Shown: positions 25,201-38,522 of the stretch, one piece after another
Position numbering within the stretch: position 1 is the first letter of the stretch
Layout: every line of letters starts with the position of its first letter
Source of the DNA: Phenylobacterium sp. NIBR 498073
GTDB taxonomy: Bacteria; Pseudomonadota; Alphaproteobacteria; Caulobacterales; Caulobacteraceae
Length of the DNA: 64,000 nucleotides
Reading direction: 5' to 3'
NCBI RefSeq assembly: GCF_027286305.1
Contig: NZ_CP114599.1
Location: forward strand, 806,001 to 870,000
Program-made: the position numbers and the translations under genes
Notes under the pieces: generated by a model
The model's database searches: none
Told to the model about the DNA's origin: nothing
What the model saw: the letters and a program-made list of their open reading frames with translations, nothing else

Positions 25201-26392
25201 GCGGCGGCTCCAAATCTGCGCGGCGGTGGTGCTTCTAGCTTCACCATCATACGGATTAGCGCAATCGGCGGTAGGCCATGCGGGCGGCGCGATGCCCGCT
25301 CCTGGTCCCGACGCGGTCGGCGGCAAGCGCCCGGTGGGCGCCGCCCCCTCGCTGCCCGGCGCGGCCGCGGCGCGCTATGCGGCGGCCCTGGACGGGGCGG
25401 CCGCGCAGCCCCGACAGGTCACCCGCGGGGCCAAGGACGCCCAGGTCTACCAGGCCGCTGCGCCCTCGGTGGTGCTGGTGCTGGCCGGCGACGGCTTCGG
25501 TTCCGGCGCCCTGATCAGCGCCGACGGCAAGATCGTCACCAACCTGCACGTCGTCGGCGACGCCAAGGAGGTCGGGGTGGTGTTCAAGCCGGCGGCCGAG
25601 GGCGCGTCCTTCGGCAAGGCCGACGTCCGCCGCGCCAAGGTGATCCGCCGCGACGAGGTCGCCGACCTCGCCCTGCTGCAGGTCTCCGAGGTGCCGGCCG
25701 GCGCCAAGCCGCTGCCGCTGGCCGCCTCGAGCGCGGTGCAGGTCGGCTCGGACGTCCACGCCATCGGTCACCCGACCGGCCAGGCCTGGACCTACACCCG
25801 CGGCATCGTCAGCCAGGTGCGCAAAGACTACGCCTGGCGCACCGAGATGGGCCTCGACCACAAGGCGACGGTCGTGCAGACCCAGACCCCGATCAATCCG
25901 GGCAATTCCGGGGGCCCGCTGCTGGACGACAATCTCGAGATCATCGGCATCAACAGCTTCAAGAGCGACGGCGAGGGGCTGAACTTCGCGGTCTCCGCCG
26001 ACGACGTACGCGTCTTCCTGGCCTTGAAGGAGGATCGCCGTGCGAACCGGTCGGCCGGGCAGCGCGCGGTCTCCGCCGGCGGCGAGTGCGAGGCGGTGGC
26101 GCTGAAGGAGTGGGCCGTCTCCGATCCTAAGGGGCTCGGCTACCTGATCGACGTCAACTGCGACGCCGAGGGCGACTTCGTGATGATCGAGCCGGCCAAG
26201 AAGAGCGAGCCCTACACCTACCTGTTCGACCACGACGGCGACGGCAAGATTGACGCCGAGATCACCGACCTCGGCCGCGACGGGAACTTCGACGAGGCGC
26301 TGCTCGACGTCGACGGCGACGGGACCTACGACCTGGTCGGCCAGTTCAAGCCCGGCGAGTCCGACCCCTACCGCTACGAGCGCATCAAATAG
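25199..26392 (+). CDS. Exported trypsin-like (S1C/DegP-type) serine protease with calcium-loop tail
   Basis: A 397-residue protein whose ATG (25199) shares the CATG with the divergent CHAT start; GGGGGAAAAGG lies upstream. The signal peptide is LQICAAVVLLASPSYGLAQ. The trypsin-fold triad is His117 (IVTNLHVVGDA), Asp156 (DEVADLALLQV) and Ser237 (NPGNSGGPLL); GDGFGSGALISADGKI is the DegP-type beginning. No PDZ domain is seen. The last 60 residues carry two EF-hand-like loops, DHDGDGKID and DVDGDGTYD, that should bind calcium. It is probably periplasmic. Pairing with a CHAT protease suggests a proteolytic cascade, though no experiment is known to me. Confidence 0.88.
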   Translation: MRRLQICAAVVLLASPSYGLAQSAVGHAGGAMPAPGPDAVGGKRPVGAAPSLPGAAAARYAAALDGAAAQPRQVTRGAKDAQVYQAAAPSVVLVLAGDGFGSGALISADGKIVTNLHVVGDAKEVGVVFKPAAEGASFGKADVRRAKVIRRDEVADLALLQVSEVPAGAKPLPLAASSAVQVGSDVHAIGHPTGQAWTYTRGIVSQVRKDYAWRTEMGLDHKATVVQTQTPINPGNSGGPLLDDNLEIIGINSFKSDGEGLNFAVSADDVRVFLALKEDRRANRSAGQRAVSAGGECEAVALKEWAVSDPKGLGYLIDVNCDAEGDFVMIEPAKKSEPYTYLFDHDGDGKIDAEITDLGRDGNFDEALLDVDGDGTYDLVGQFKPGESDPYRYERIK

Positions 26393-26831
26393 CCGGCGGG
26401 GTCATTCCCCGCGCTGGAAGGTGATCCCCATCTCGTCGGCGGCCGACCACCAGGGGCCAGCAGGGCGAGGATGAGTTCGAACGCTTCGACGCCGTGCATC
26501 CGCTCGGTCCCCCGACGACGGCGCCGCGCGGCCGTCCAGCTGCTGGATCTCGAACGAATCGCGCTCGTGCGCCGGCCCGGACATCAACAGCCCACGTATC
26601 CGCCGGTCAGGCGCTACGCAAAGTCGTCATTGGGGGAATTTGGCGGTGAGAGAGGGAAGAGACCCTGAACTCTGGCCGATCGGTTAAGTCCATGTTTTCA
26701 CGATAGCTTTGGGTCGAGTGGGGTCAATGTTGTGGAGCTCCGGGTGGAGCATTGTGGAGCAGGTGCCGTTGGATTGACGTTCTGAGCTTCAGGGGTGAGC
26801 CTCTCACCCCGTTTGGTCATCAGTCCACCGA
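26393..26831. other. 439-bp gene-free stretch containing the island's left boundary
   Basis: Between the protease stop and the first island gene no convincing frame exists. On the minus strand 26402-26500 shows broken coding-like pieces (MHGVEAFELILALLA, then WWSAADEMGITFQ in another frame), possibly a decayed gene start. The 17-bp tRNA-derived repeat is at 26641. TGGAGC occurs three times at 26733-26760, without a clear role. Confidence 0.5.
26641..26657. repeat. Putative attL: direct repeat of the tRNA-Ser 3' end
   Basis: These 17 bp exactly match 57042-57058, which codes for the 3' acceptor end (including CCA) of tRNA-Ser(GGA). After base 17 similarity fades to a partial ACCCT match. The orientation is the same at both ends, as needed for excision. 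Confidence 0.65.
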
Positions 26832-27710
26832 TCAGAGAAACCCCTCATCGGTTCGCCATGCACCACCGCTACCGAGCAAGCTCGCAAGGTCCTTTTCTGG
26901 AAGGGTGATGGGGGAACCCATTTTGTACCGCTGGGGAGCGCCCAGGAGCGGCAGAGCGGCCTGGGCGGGTAGGTTGGTAGCCCCGGCAAGAGGAGCCGCT
27001 GTAGGGCCCGAAACCTGAGCTGTCCTATCCACCGCTTGCAGGACTGAAAGGCGCAGATGGTGGAGCCGTTGCAGATGACTTCCTGCAGCGTGGACAAGCG
27101 CCTGCGCCTGGCTCGATGCGGTGAGCCCATAGTAGGCCAGTTCGACAGTGGTCGCCTCGAAATGGACCCGGTCGAACTCGGGAAGGGATAGCCGGAGGTT
27201 CAGAAGCCCGCCCTCGACCGCGAACACCGCGGCGAAAAGTGCGGACAGACGTGCCTCCGGCGGGGCAGGCGCCAGGACGGAGCCGACACCGGGGGTCCGC
27301 GCGAGCATTTGCAATGCGGCCCGACCCTCGCGCGTATGCATGTCGTAGGCGGCGGATAGCAGGGGGCCGATGCGCTCCTGGTTAGGCAGGCTGTTGCTGC
27401 GCAGCTCGATCTCGCGTGTGGCACCCTGGAATATCTGCCAGAGCGGCAGGAAGCTGACGAACATGCAGCCTCCGCCCCGCGTCGCCGCCCGGTCGGCCAA
27501 CCAGTAGAAGATCAATGGCATTCCGCTGTCGGCCATCACCTTCATCAGGCTCCAGCGAGGGCGCGCATTGTCCGTCGGAACATTGACGTTCCAGTACCGC
27601 TTGGTCCCTGCCAGCAGCCATGCTGCGAGCATCCGACGCTCGACAGGCTGGACGAGATCCGTCGCCAGGGTCGTAAGGTCAGAGTCGGAAAGGAACTTCC
27701 ACTCGTCCAT
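26832..27710 (-). CDS. Hypothetical protein at the island's left end
   Basis: A 292-residue frame from the ATG at 27710 (MDEWKFLSDSDLTTLATDLV). No strong ribosome site is seen, and a GTG slightly upstream is possible. The composition is even and protein-like, with few charged repeats: WLLAGTKRYWNVNVPTDNARPRW, FYWLADRAATRGGGCMFVSFLPLWQIF, LLSAAYDMHTREGRAALQMLA, VELAYYGLTASSQAQALVHA. No signal peptide or membrane helix stands out. I do not recognise the family. It lies between the attL repeat and a gene of another unknown family, typical cargo of a variable island end. Confidence 0.5.
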   Translation of the reverse strand: MDEWKFLSDSDLTTLATDLVQPVERRMLAAWLLAGTKRYWNVNVPTDNARPRWSLMKVMADSGMPLIFYWLADRAATRGGGCMFVSFLPLWQIFQGATREIELRSNSLPNQERIGPLLSAAYDMHTREGRAALQMLARTPGVGSVLAPAPPEARLSALFAAVFAVEGGLLNLRLSLPEFDRVHFEATTVELAYYGLTASSQAQALVHAAGSHLQRLHHLRLSVLQAVDRTAQVSGPTAAPLAGATNLPAQAALPLLGAPQRYKMGSPITLPEKDLASLLGSGGAWRTDEGFL

Positions 27711-27887
27711 CGTGGGATGCAGCGCGCGGTTGAAGTCCACGACGACGCAAAGGTTACACGCGCTTCGGTCCTTCCACCCCGAGGCCAGCAAGGCGGCCAG
27801 CCACACCGCTGCTTTCTGCTCCCCCGCGAGCTTCCGGCTTGGCCGATGTCCTGCTAGCGCCAGAGTGGCGGCCAACCGGGCGCAGTC

Positions 27888-28457
27888 GTGACCGGGACGG
27901 TGACATGGTCGCGGCGGGGCGCACCTGCCGGTCAGGCGGCTGTTCGGGTTGATCTGACGAAAGGCGACGCGGGCGTGGTGACGGTGGCCTTCGCATTGAA
28001 CGGCAAGGCCCACCGGCAGGAAGTCATCATCACCTCGCGGCCCTTGCCCTATGGCGGTCACCGCTACTTCTTCACCTGTCCGGATACCGAGAAGCCATGC
28101 GAAGCCCTGGCGCTTGTGGGCGACAGGTTCGCGTCCCGGCAGGCGCATCGCCTCGCTTATTGGTCCCAAAGCGAAGACGGGCTTGGTCGTCTTCATCGTC
28201 GGGTTGACGCGCTCGGGGCTCGTCTCTGGCCTGGTGATCGTGGGCGACCGCGAGGGCGAAACCGAAAACGCCTCAGCGAGGCCTGGGCCGAGGCCAGCGC
28301 TCAGCTCGAAGCGCGGCTTGAAGCGGCCCTGGGCTCCGCCGCCGCCACCGAAGCTGGCCAGGAGAAGCCGGTGGAGGCGTTCGGCCTAGGGCGGCGTCAG
28401 TGGCCCTCGGCGGCGGCTCCGAAGCGCGGACGGCTGCGTCGGCGCGGGGCCGACTGA
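27888..28457 (+). CDS. Conserved hypothetical protein, degenerate zinc-ribbon type
   Basis: A 189-residue frame from a GTG at 27888, just after an in-frame stop. The core GGHRYFFTCPDTEKPCEAL, RFASRQAHRLAYWSQSEDG and LGRLHRRVDALGARLWP matches a family common in alphaproteobacterial islands in which the usual form has CPxCGRR and CRxC knuckles. Here the second knuckle reads SRQA, so metal binding is probably lost. The C-terminus is Arg/Ala-rich. The function is unknown. The 3' end overlaps the resolvase gene tail to tail by 72 bp. Confidence 0.55.
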   Translation: MTGTVTWSRRGAPAGQAAVRVDLTKGDAGVVTVAFALNGKAHRQEVIITSRPLPYGGHRYFFTCPDTEKPCEALALVGDRFASRQAHRLAYWSQSEDGLGRLHRRVDALGARLWPGDRGRPRGRNRKRLSEAWAEASAQLEARLEAALGSAAATEAGQEKPVEAFGLGRRQWPSAAAPKRGRLRRRGAD

Positions 28458-29030
28458 CGCGTCGGCCCCGTAGCGCTTCACGGTGGCCTCTGAGAGGCCA
28501 AAGTGCTGGGCGGTCATTTTGATGCTGGCCCCTTGCTCACGCCGCCAGGCGATCACCTGGGCGGCGTCGGCGGCCTTTGGGCGGCCTAGGCTCTCCTTGC
28601 CCCGGTGCGTCCTCCCTGTGGCCTCCAGCGACGCCCTAGCGGCCTTTCGGCCCGCCTCGGTACGCTCGCGGATCTTGCGGCGCTCAAGGTCTGCGACTTG
28701 GGCCAGCACCGCTAAGATCAGTTCGCCTATGTCGCCTGAGATGGCGCCGAGGCCGTGGACGTGCACGGTGATGCCGTCCCGCATCAACCTGCGCACGGTA
28801 GCCTGCACGTCCAAAGCATCGCGGCCCAGGCGGTCCACCGCGTAGACATGCAGCTCGTCGCCCTTGCGGATCTGCTCTAGCAGCTTTGCGAAGCCAGCGC
28901 GTTCGGCAGCCATCACAGCGCCGCTCACGCCGTTGTCGTTGAACTCCCTGTCGAACGGACCACCAAGCGCCTGGCGCTGGGCCTCAATGGACTGATCGGC
29001 GGTCGACACTCGGTAGTAGGCGAAGCGCAT
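28386..29030 (-). CDS. Serine recombinase, resolvase/invertase type
   Basis: A 214-residue small serine recombinase. The catalytic serine is in YYRVSTADQ (residues 5-13). Other family motifs are LHVYAVDRLGRDALDV, the E-helix stretch LILAVLAQVADLERRKIRERTEAG, and a C-terminal helix-turn-helix (GASIKMTAQHFGLSEATVKRY). The tail beyond residue 185 is Pro/Arg-rich and overlaps the convergent gene. Such enzymes invert or resolve DNA at short sites. It is divergent from hsdM across about 420 bp; invertases near R-M loci sometimes shuffle specificity genes, but no inverted hsdS copy is seen here. Confidence 0.88.
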   Translation of the reverse strand: MRFAYYRVSTADQSIEAQRQALGGPFDREFNDNGVSGAVMAAERAGFAKLLEQIRKGDELHVYAVDRLGRDALDVQATVRRLMRDGITVHVHGLGAISGDIGELILAVLAQVADLERRKIRERTEAGRKAARASLEATGRTHRGKESLGRPKAADAAQVIAWRREQGASIKMTAQHFGLSEATVKRYGADASVGPAPTQPSALRSRRRGPLTPP

Positions 29031-29447
29031 GGCTGGTGGCTCAAAAGATAGGGTGACGATTTCTCTAGCTCATAAGGTGGCTCACATGTGCGCGTCAAGT
29101 ATGTTGTGAGCCATCGCGCAAAAGGTACAAGTTGCGCGCTATGTGGCGGCTTCGAGGAATGCTGCAGTCGATTCCCTCCCGAGAATTTTCGCGCGGCTGT
29201 GCCCCCCCCGGCCCGCGATGGGTGGCCCTGGGGGAGGGGGCTCTTAAGCTGGAAGGGCGTTCGTCCGCATCTCCTAACCCGGGGGTACTTGTTCCTCTCT
29301 CCGCCCCGAACAGGTTACTTCCGTCATGGCCAGGCTGGCGCGCGGAGCGGTTCGGCGGCAAGATCGGAAGTCATGGTTCGTGCGACCGAATTTGGCGTGC
29401 CTACCGGTAGGTTACGGCGTGTCGGGTGATGCGCTCGGGGGGAGTCG
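29031..29447. other. 417-bp intergenic region upstream of the R-M operon
   Basis: Frames present are Cys/Pro/Arg-rich and unconvincing. The region separates the divergent resolvase from hsdM and should hold both promoters. A 12-bp palindrome at 29400 is listed separately. Confidence 0.5.
29400..29411. promoter_or_regulatory. 12-bp perfect palindrome upstream of hsdM
   Basis: CCTACCGGTAGG reads the same on both strands and ends 36 bp before the hsdM start. A dimeric regulator or resolvase could bind here. No matching regulator gene is adjacent. Confidence 0.35.
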
Positions 29448-31288
<1,841 letters not shown>

Positions 31289-31289
<1 letters not shown>

Positions 31290-32641
31290 TGCTTAGCCGC
31301 CCACTGGGTGAAATAGCCTCTTTCGTGAACGGCGACCGGAGTTCCAATTATCCGAGCGGAACGGATTTCGTGCCTGTCGGAGTGCCGTTCGTCAGCGCCG
31401 CTGATCTGGAAAACGGGGCAGTAGATTGGGCTTCGACAAGGAAGATATCCGAGGCTGCTTTTGATCGGTTGCGAAGTGGAAAAACGCTCATCGGAGACCT
31501 ACTTTTTTGTCTTCGAGGCTCCTTGGGAAAGGTTGCCCGGGTTCAGGGACGAGACAGGGCCGCCATTGCATCCTCACTCGTTATCGTCCGCGCTAAGGAA
31601 GCGGTCCTCCAGGATTACCTCTTCTATGTCTTGAGTGGCCCTGTTGGTCAAAGAGCCGCGGAAATACTAAACAACGGTTCAGTTCAGGGGAATATATCGG
31701 TCCGAGATCTGCAAAGGACACCCGTTCCCCTGCCGTCCTTGGCTGAGCAGAAAGCAATAGTAGAAGTTCTTGGCGCTCTTGAAGACAGGATCGAGCTGAA
31801 CCAGCGAATGAACAAAACGCTGGAGAAGATAGCTCAGGCGATTTTCCGCGATTGGTTTGTTGAATTCGGCCCCGTTCGACGCAAGCTTGCTGGTGTTTCT
31901 GACGCCACCAAAATACTGGGAGGTCTCGTCCCCGGTGAGAATAGGGCTGCGGAGCTTGCGCAACTATTCCCCTCGAAATTTTCGCCGGATGGTGCGCCTG
32001 AGAACTGGTCGCGAGCATTTCTAGGCGACTACTTCGCTCTTGAACGCGGCCTGTCCTACAAGGGAGAGTTTCTCGCCGACGAGGGCAATCCCATGATTAA
32101 TCTGGGATGCTTCTTGGGGCGCGGACGATTTTCCAACGAAAGTCTAAAGCGTTATGTCGGTGAGTACCGACCGCGGCATACGGTGTCCATCGGGGATCTG
32201 GTGATAGCGAACACCGATATGACTCAGGATCGCGTTATATTGGGAAGCCCTCACATCGTAGAGGATTGCCCAGATACCCAGCCGCTGCTGTTCTCGCATC
32301 ATGTCTACGCGGCGCGGCCACGATCCCCAGGCGCAGAAGCGTGGGTTCAATTCTTCTTTTATCATTTGCTGCAACCAGCGTTCCGTGAGCGCGCAGAGGG
32401 ATTTGCGACTGGAACAACCGTCCTCGCGCTGCCCAAAGACGCTATTGAGCGGTTCGAATTCGTGATGCCGTCCGAGCCACTTTACCTTGAATTTCGTGAG
32501 ATTGTCGGCCCGCTAAGGGCACGCCACGCTGCCAACCAGCGCGAATGCGTCACCCTGGCTGAAGCTCGCGACTACCTCATTCCTCGCCTCATGTCTGGCG
32601 AAGTCAAGGTGCGCGATGTCGCCCGCGGATTGGCGGCATAG
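31289..32641 (+). CDS. hsdS: Type I restriction-modification system, specificity subunit HsdS
   Basis: A 450-residue protein with two target-recognition domains separated by conserved helical spacers. The first TRD spans about 1-150, followed by PLPSLAEQKAIVEVLGALED and LNQRMNKTLEKIAQAIFRDW. The second TRD spans about 235-400, followed by MPSEPLYLEFREIVGPL and the end ARDYLIPRLMSGEV. Each TRD binds half of a bipartite DNA target. Base composition is noticeably more AT-rich than in hsdM and hsdR, as is usual for exchangeable specificity genes. The recognition sequence cannot be predicted. Confidence 0.94.
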
Positions 32642-32644
32642 GTC

Positions 32645-35800
<3,156 letters not shown>

Positions 35801-36024
35801 AGCGGTGGGGCAGAGGATGTTCGCCGTCGGATTCTTGAGGCTCTGACAATCTATCTTGGTCACCGCATTCTGGACCATACGCCTATCGCCTCGCTGGTTG
35901 GCGGGGTGATTGGCGGGTCGGGACGCGAAATCGCCTAAATATTCAATGAAATCAACGGGGGTTGGCGGATCGCATAGCCAGGCGCGAACGCGTCTCCAGC
36001 CTGGCCGCCGTGGCTGACGGGACC

Positions 36025-36054
36025 GATGCGCGCCTCACCCGCGAGGCGCGCATC
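36025..36054. terminator. Hairpin between hsdR and the methyltransferase gene
   Basis: GATGCGCGCCTC and its exact complement GAGGCGCGCATC enclose a 6-nt loop. It lies in the convergent gap between hsdR (stop 35800) and the minus-strand methyltransferase (stop 36067), so it may end either transcript. There is no clear T tract. Confidence 0.5.
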
Positions 36055-36066
36055 TCGTCATGCGCA

Positions 36067-36675
36067 TTACGCGTCCGGAGCGGGCGGCTTTCTGGCGACG
36101 AGGTCGATCAAGGCGGACATGCCCGAATGGCCTTGGCCTTCGTGCAGTTCGCTGTCGTGCTCGGCAAGTTGGAGAATCTCGAAATCAGCGAAGGCCTCTT
36201 CCAGCAGGCCTCGCGTATAGAGTTGTTCGCGCTGCCTCGGCCCGCCGGTGGCGTAGGCGATCTGTTCGGGCCTGTAGCCCTCCATCAGGATAAGGCCGCC
36301 GGGCTTCAGCGTGCGCTTCATGCCCTCGAAAATCACCGATCGGAGTTGGGGGGCGGCGAACTGGATGAAGATGGCCGCGACGACGTCGAAGCATTCGGCC
36401 CGCCATTCCCAGTCTTCGATCTGCGACAGCCGATAGTCGACCGCCACGCGCTTCTCGGCGGCAAGCTGGCGGGCCTTGCTCAGACCGGTGGTCGAGGCGT
36501 CAAAGGCCGTTACGCTCAGGCCTTGCGAGGCGAGCCACACGCTGTTCCGCCCCTCGCCGTCGGCGACGGCGAGCGCGGTCTGGCCCGGTTCAAGAAGATG
36601 ACCGCAGGAGATCAGGAAGCGGTTGGGTTCGACGCCGAACACATAGTCCGCCCCCGAGTATCTTTGATCCCACAT
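36067..36675 (-). CDS. SAM-dependent methyltransferase (TehB/thiol methyltransferase-like)
   Basis: A 202-residue class I methyltransferase. It begins MWDQRYSGADYVFGVEPNRF, characteristic of the TehB/tellurite-type and thiol-methyltransferase group. The SAM site is ALAVADGEGRNSVWLAS with acidic FDAS, then CFDVVAAIFIQFA and RTLKPGGLILMEGY. It is the last gene of the minus-strand run peroxiredoxin, MBL protein, TauE, methyltransferase. In this sulfur setting, methylation of sulfide or thiols is an attractive but unproven role. Confidence 0.8.
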   Translation of the reverse strand: MWDQRYSGADYVFGVEPNRFLISCGHLLEPGQTALAVADGEGRNSVWLASQGLSVTAFDASTTGLSKARQLAAEKRVAVDYRLSQIEDWEWRAECFDVVAAIFIQFAAPQLRSVIFEGMKRTLKPGGLILMEGYRPEQIAYATGGPRQREQLYTRGLLEEAFADFEILQLAEHDSELHEGQGHSGMSALIDLVARKPPAPDA

Positions 36676-36740
36676 CAGCTATCTCCGTTCCGGGGCCGTC
36701 ATGTTGCAAGCTTGCACGAGTGAAGGGCGATGAGGAGACG

Positions 36741-37529
36741 TCAGCTCCAGATCGCCGCTGCGCTGCGCCACAGCATGTAGGCGGCGACCGCGAAGATCAG
36801 GAGGGCGAAGATGGTGTTGAGCGCGCCCTTGTGGGCGGACAGCCGCTTCGAGAGCGCTGCGCCGACCAGGCCCCCGACCACCCCGCCCCCGATGAATACG
36901 GCCGCGAGCAGCCAATCGACCAGACCTGAAACCGCATAGTTGAGCGCGGCCGTGAGCCCGAAGGCGGCGACGGCGACCAGAGACGAGCCGATGGCGTTGC
37001 GCATCGGCATCCCGGTCGAGGCCATGAGGCCGGGCACGATCAGGAAGCCGCCGCCAATGCCGAAGAAGCCTGAGAACAGCCCGGTCGCGGCGCCATAGCC
37101 GAGCACCTTCGGCGCGTTCTCCCGGCGGCACTGGGCGTCGGGGTCGCCCGGATCGCCGCGCGTCTTCAGCATCAGCGCGCCGACGGCGATCATCAGCAGC
37201 GCGAAGAGGAACAGCAGCTTCTGGCCGTCGAACGCCTTGCCGAGCATCGATCCGGCATAGGCGCCCGCGACGCCGGCGGCGGCGAACATGCCTGCGCAAC
37301 GCCATTTGACGGCGCCTTGGCGGGCATGTGGCATCAGATTGGCCCCGGCGTTGACGGCGACCGCAAGCGCGCTTGTGCCGATCGCGACGTGCGGCGAGGC
37401 GACGCCCACGAGATACACCATGAGGGGAACGGCGAGGATCGACCCGCCGCCGCCGACCAGGCCCAGCGTAAAGCCGACGAGCGAACCCGATCCCGCGCCG
37501 AGCAGATATTGGACGGGCTCCAGCGTCAT
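36741..37529 (-). CDS. TauE/SafE family membrane exporter
   Basis: A 262-residue protein with about eight hydrophobic helices. The family signatures are GFTLGLVGGGGSILAVPLMVY near the N-terminus and TGLFSGFFGIGGGFLIVPGLM in the second half, the paired TauE/SafE repeats. Such proteins export sulfite, sulfoacetate or related anions. It begins 4 bp after the MBL gene, so the two are co-translated. Fusion or pairing of TauE-like exporters with persulfide dioxygenases and BigR regulators is well known, which supports sulfite export as the role. Confidence 0.9.
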   Translation of the reverse strand: MTLEPVQYLLGAGSGSLVGFTLGLVGGGGSILAVPLMVYLVGVASPHVAIGTSALAVAVNAGANLMPHARQGAVKWRCAGMFAAAGVAGAYAGSMLGKAFDGQKLLFLFALLMIAVGALMLKTRGDPGDPDAQCRRENAPKVLGYGAATGLFSGFFGIGGGFLIVPGLMASTGMPMRNAIGSSLVAVAAFGLTAALNYAVSGLVDWLLAAVFIGGGVVGGLVGAALSKRLSAHKGALNTIFALLIFAVAAYMLWRSAAAIWS

Positions 37530-37533
37530 GGCG

Positions 37534-38454
37534 TCAGAGCCTGTTGACCGGCAGCTTCAGGTAGCTCGCGCCGTTGTCTTCCGGCTCCGGCAGGCGGCCG
37601 CCGCGCATGTTGACCTGAATGGACGGCAGGATCAGCCGTGGCATGCCGAGCGTCGCATCGCGCGCCTGGCGCATGGCGACGAACTGGTCCTCGCTCACCC
37701 CGGCGTGGACATGGACATTATGCTCGCGCTCCTCGCCGACCGTCGTCTCCCAGGCGTAGGTGTCGCGGCCCGGGGCCTTGTAGTCGTGGCAGAGATGAAG
37801 GCTGGTCTGGTCCGGCAGCGACAGCAGGCGCCGGATGGAGCGGTAGAGCGTACGTGCGTCGCCGCCGGGGAAATCGGCGCGGGCGGTCCCGTAGTCGGGC
37901 ATGAACAGCGTGTCGCCGATGAACGCGGCGGCGCCGATCACATAGGTCATGTCGGCCGGGGTGTGGCCGGGGACGTGCAGCGCGATCGCCTCGATCGAGC
38001 CGACCCTGAAGCGGTCGCCGTCATCGAACAGGCGGTCGAACTGCGACCCGTCGCGGGCGAAACGCGTGCCTTCGTTGAAGATCTTTCCGAAGACCTGCTG
38101 GACGGTGAGGATGTGACGGCCGATGGCGAGCCTGCCGCCCAGCTTTTCCTGGAGATAGGGCGCGGCGGAGAGGTGGTCGGCGTGGGCGTGGGTTTCGAGC
38201 AGCCATTCGACCTCCAGGCCCTCGTTCTCGACATAGGCGATCACCTTGTCGGCGGACGCATAGGAGGTGCGCCCCGACGCCGGGTCGAAGTCGAGCACGC
38301 TGTCGATGATCGCGGCCTTGCCGGTGGCCGGATCGGAGATGACGTGGGTGACGGTGAAGGTGTCCTCGTCGAAGAAGCTGCGGATGACCGCGGGCCGCGC
38401 CTTGCTCGCGGCCGCGATGATCCGGGCGGCTTCACCGATGTGCGGGTCGGTCAT
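37534..38454 (-). CDS. blh: MBL-fold persulfide dioxygenase-like protein (Blh/ETHE1 group)
   Basis: A 306-residue metallo-beta-lactamase-fold protein from the ATG at 38454 (AAGGACAGGA site). Metal ligands: ETHAHADHLSAA (the H-x-H-x-D-H motif), HVPGHTPADM, FIGDTLFMPDYGTARADFPGG and LHLCHDYKAPGRD. The last two are typical of the ETHE1/Blh branch rather than glyoxalase II. It would oxidise glutathione persulfide to sulfite with O2. The following TauE gene could export the sulfite. The symbol follows the BigR-linked homologue and is an assignment by context. Confidence 0.86.
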   Translation of the reverse strand: MTDPHIGEAARIIAAASKARPAVIRSFFDEDTFTVTHVISDPATGKAAIIDSVLDFDPASGRTSYASADKVIAYVENEGLEVEWLLETHAHADHLSAAPYLQEKLGGRLAIGRHILTVQQVFGKIFNEGTRFARDGSQFDRLFDDGDRFRVGSIEAIALHVPGHTPADMTYVIGAAAFIGDTLFMPDYGTARADFPGGDARTLYRSIRRLLSLPDQTSLHLCHDYKAPGRDTYAWETTVGEEREHNVHVHAGVSEDQFVAMRQARDATLGMPRLILPSIQVNMRGGRLPEPEDNGASYLKLPVNRL

Positions 38455-38522
38455 GGTCCTGTCCTTTCCTGACGAGCGGGCGCCGGCTTCGCGCGACGGG
38501 CCCGCGAAGCCGGCCGACCGGC

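Noticed and set aside
26402..26587. A 61-codon minus-strand frame and nearby pieces resembling a transporter N-terminus (MHGVEAFELILALLA)
   Set aside because: The pieces are in different frames and very short; random coding-like sequence in GC-rich DNA cannot be excluded.
26733..26760. Three TGGAGC copies near the left island boundary
   Set aside because: Spacing is irregular (12 and 10 bp) and the units are short; not comparable to the regular 22-bp array at the right end.
29088..29429. A 113-codon plus-strand frame upstream of hsdM
   Set aside because: Its composition is rich in Cys, Pro and Arg with no domain, and it lies where promoters are expected.
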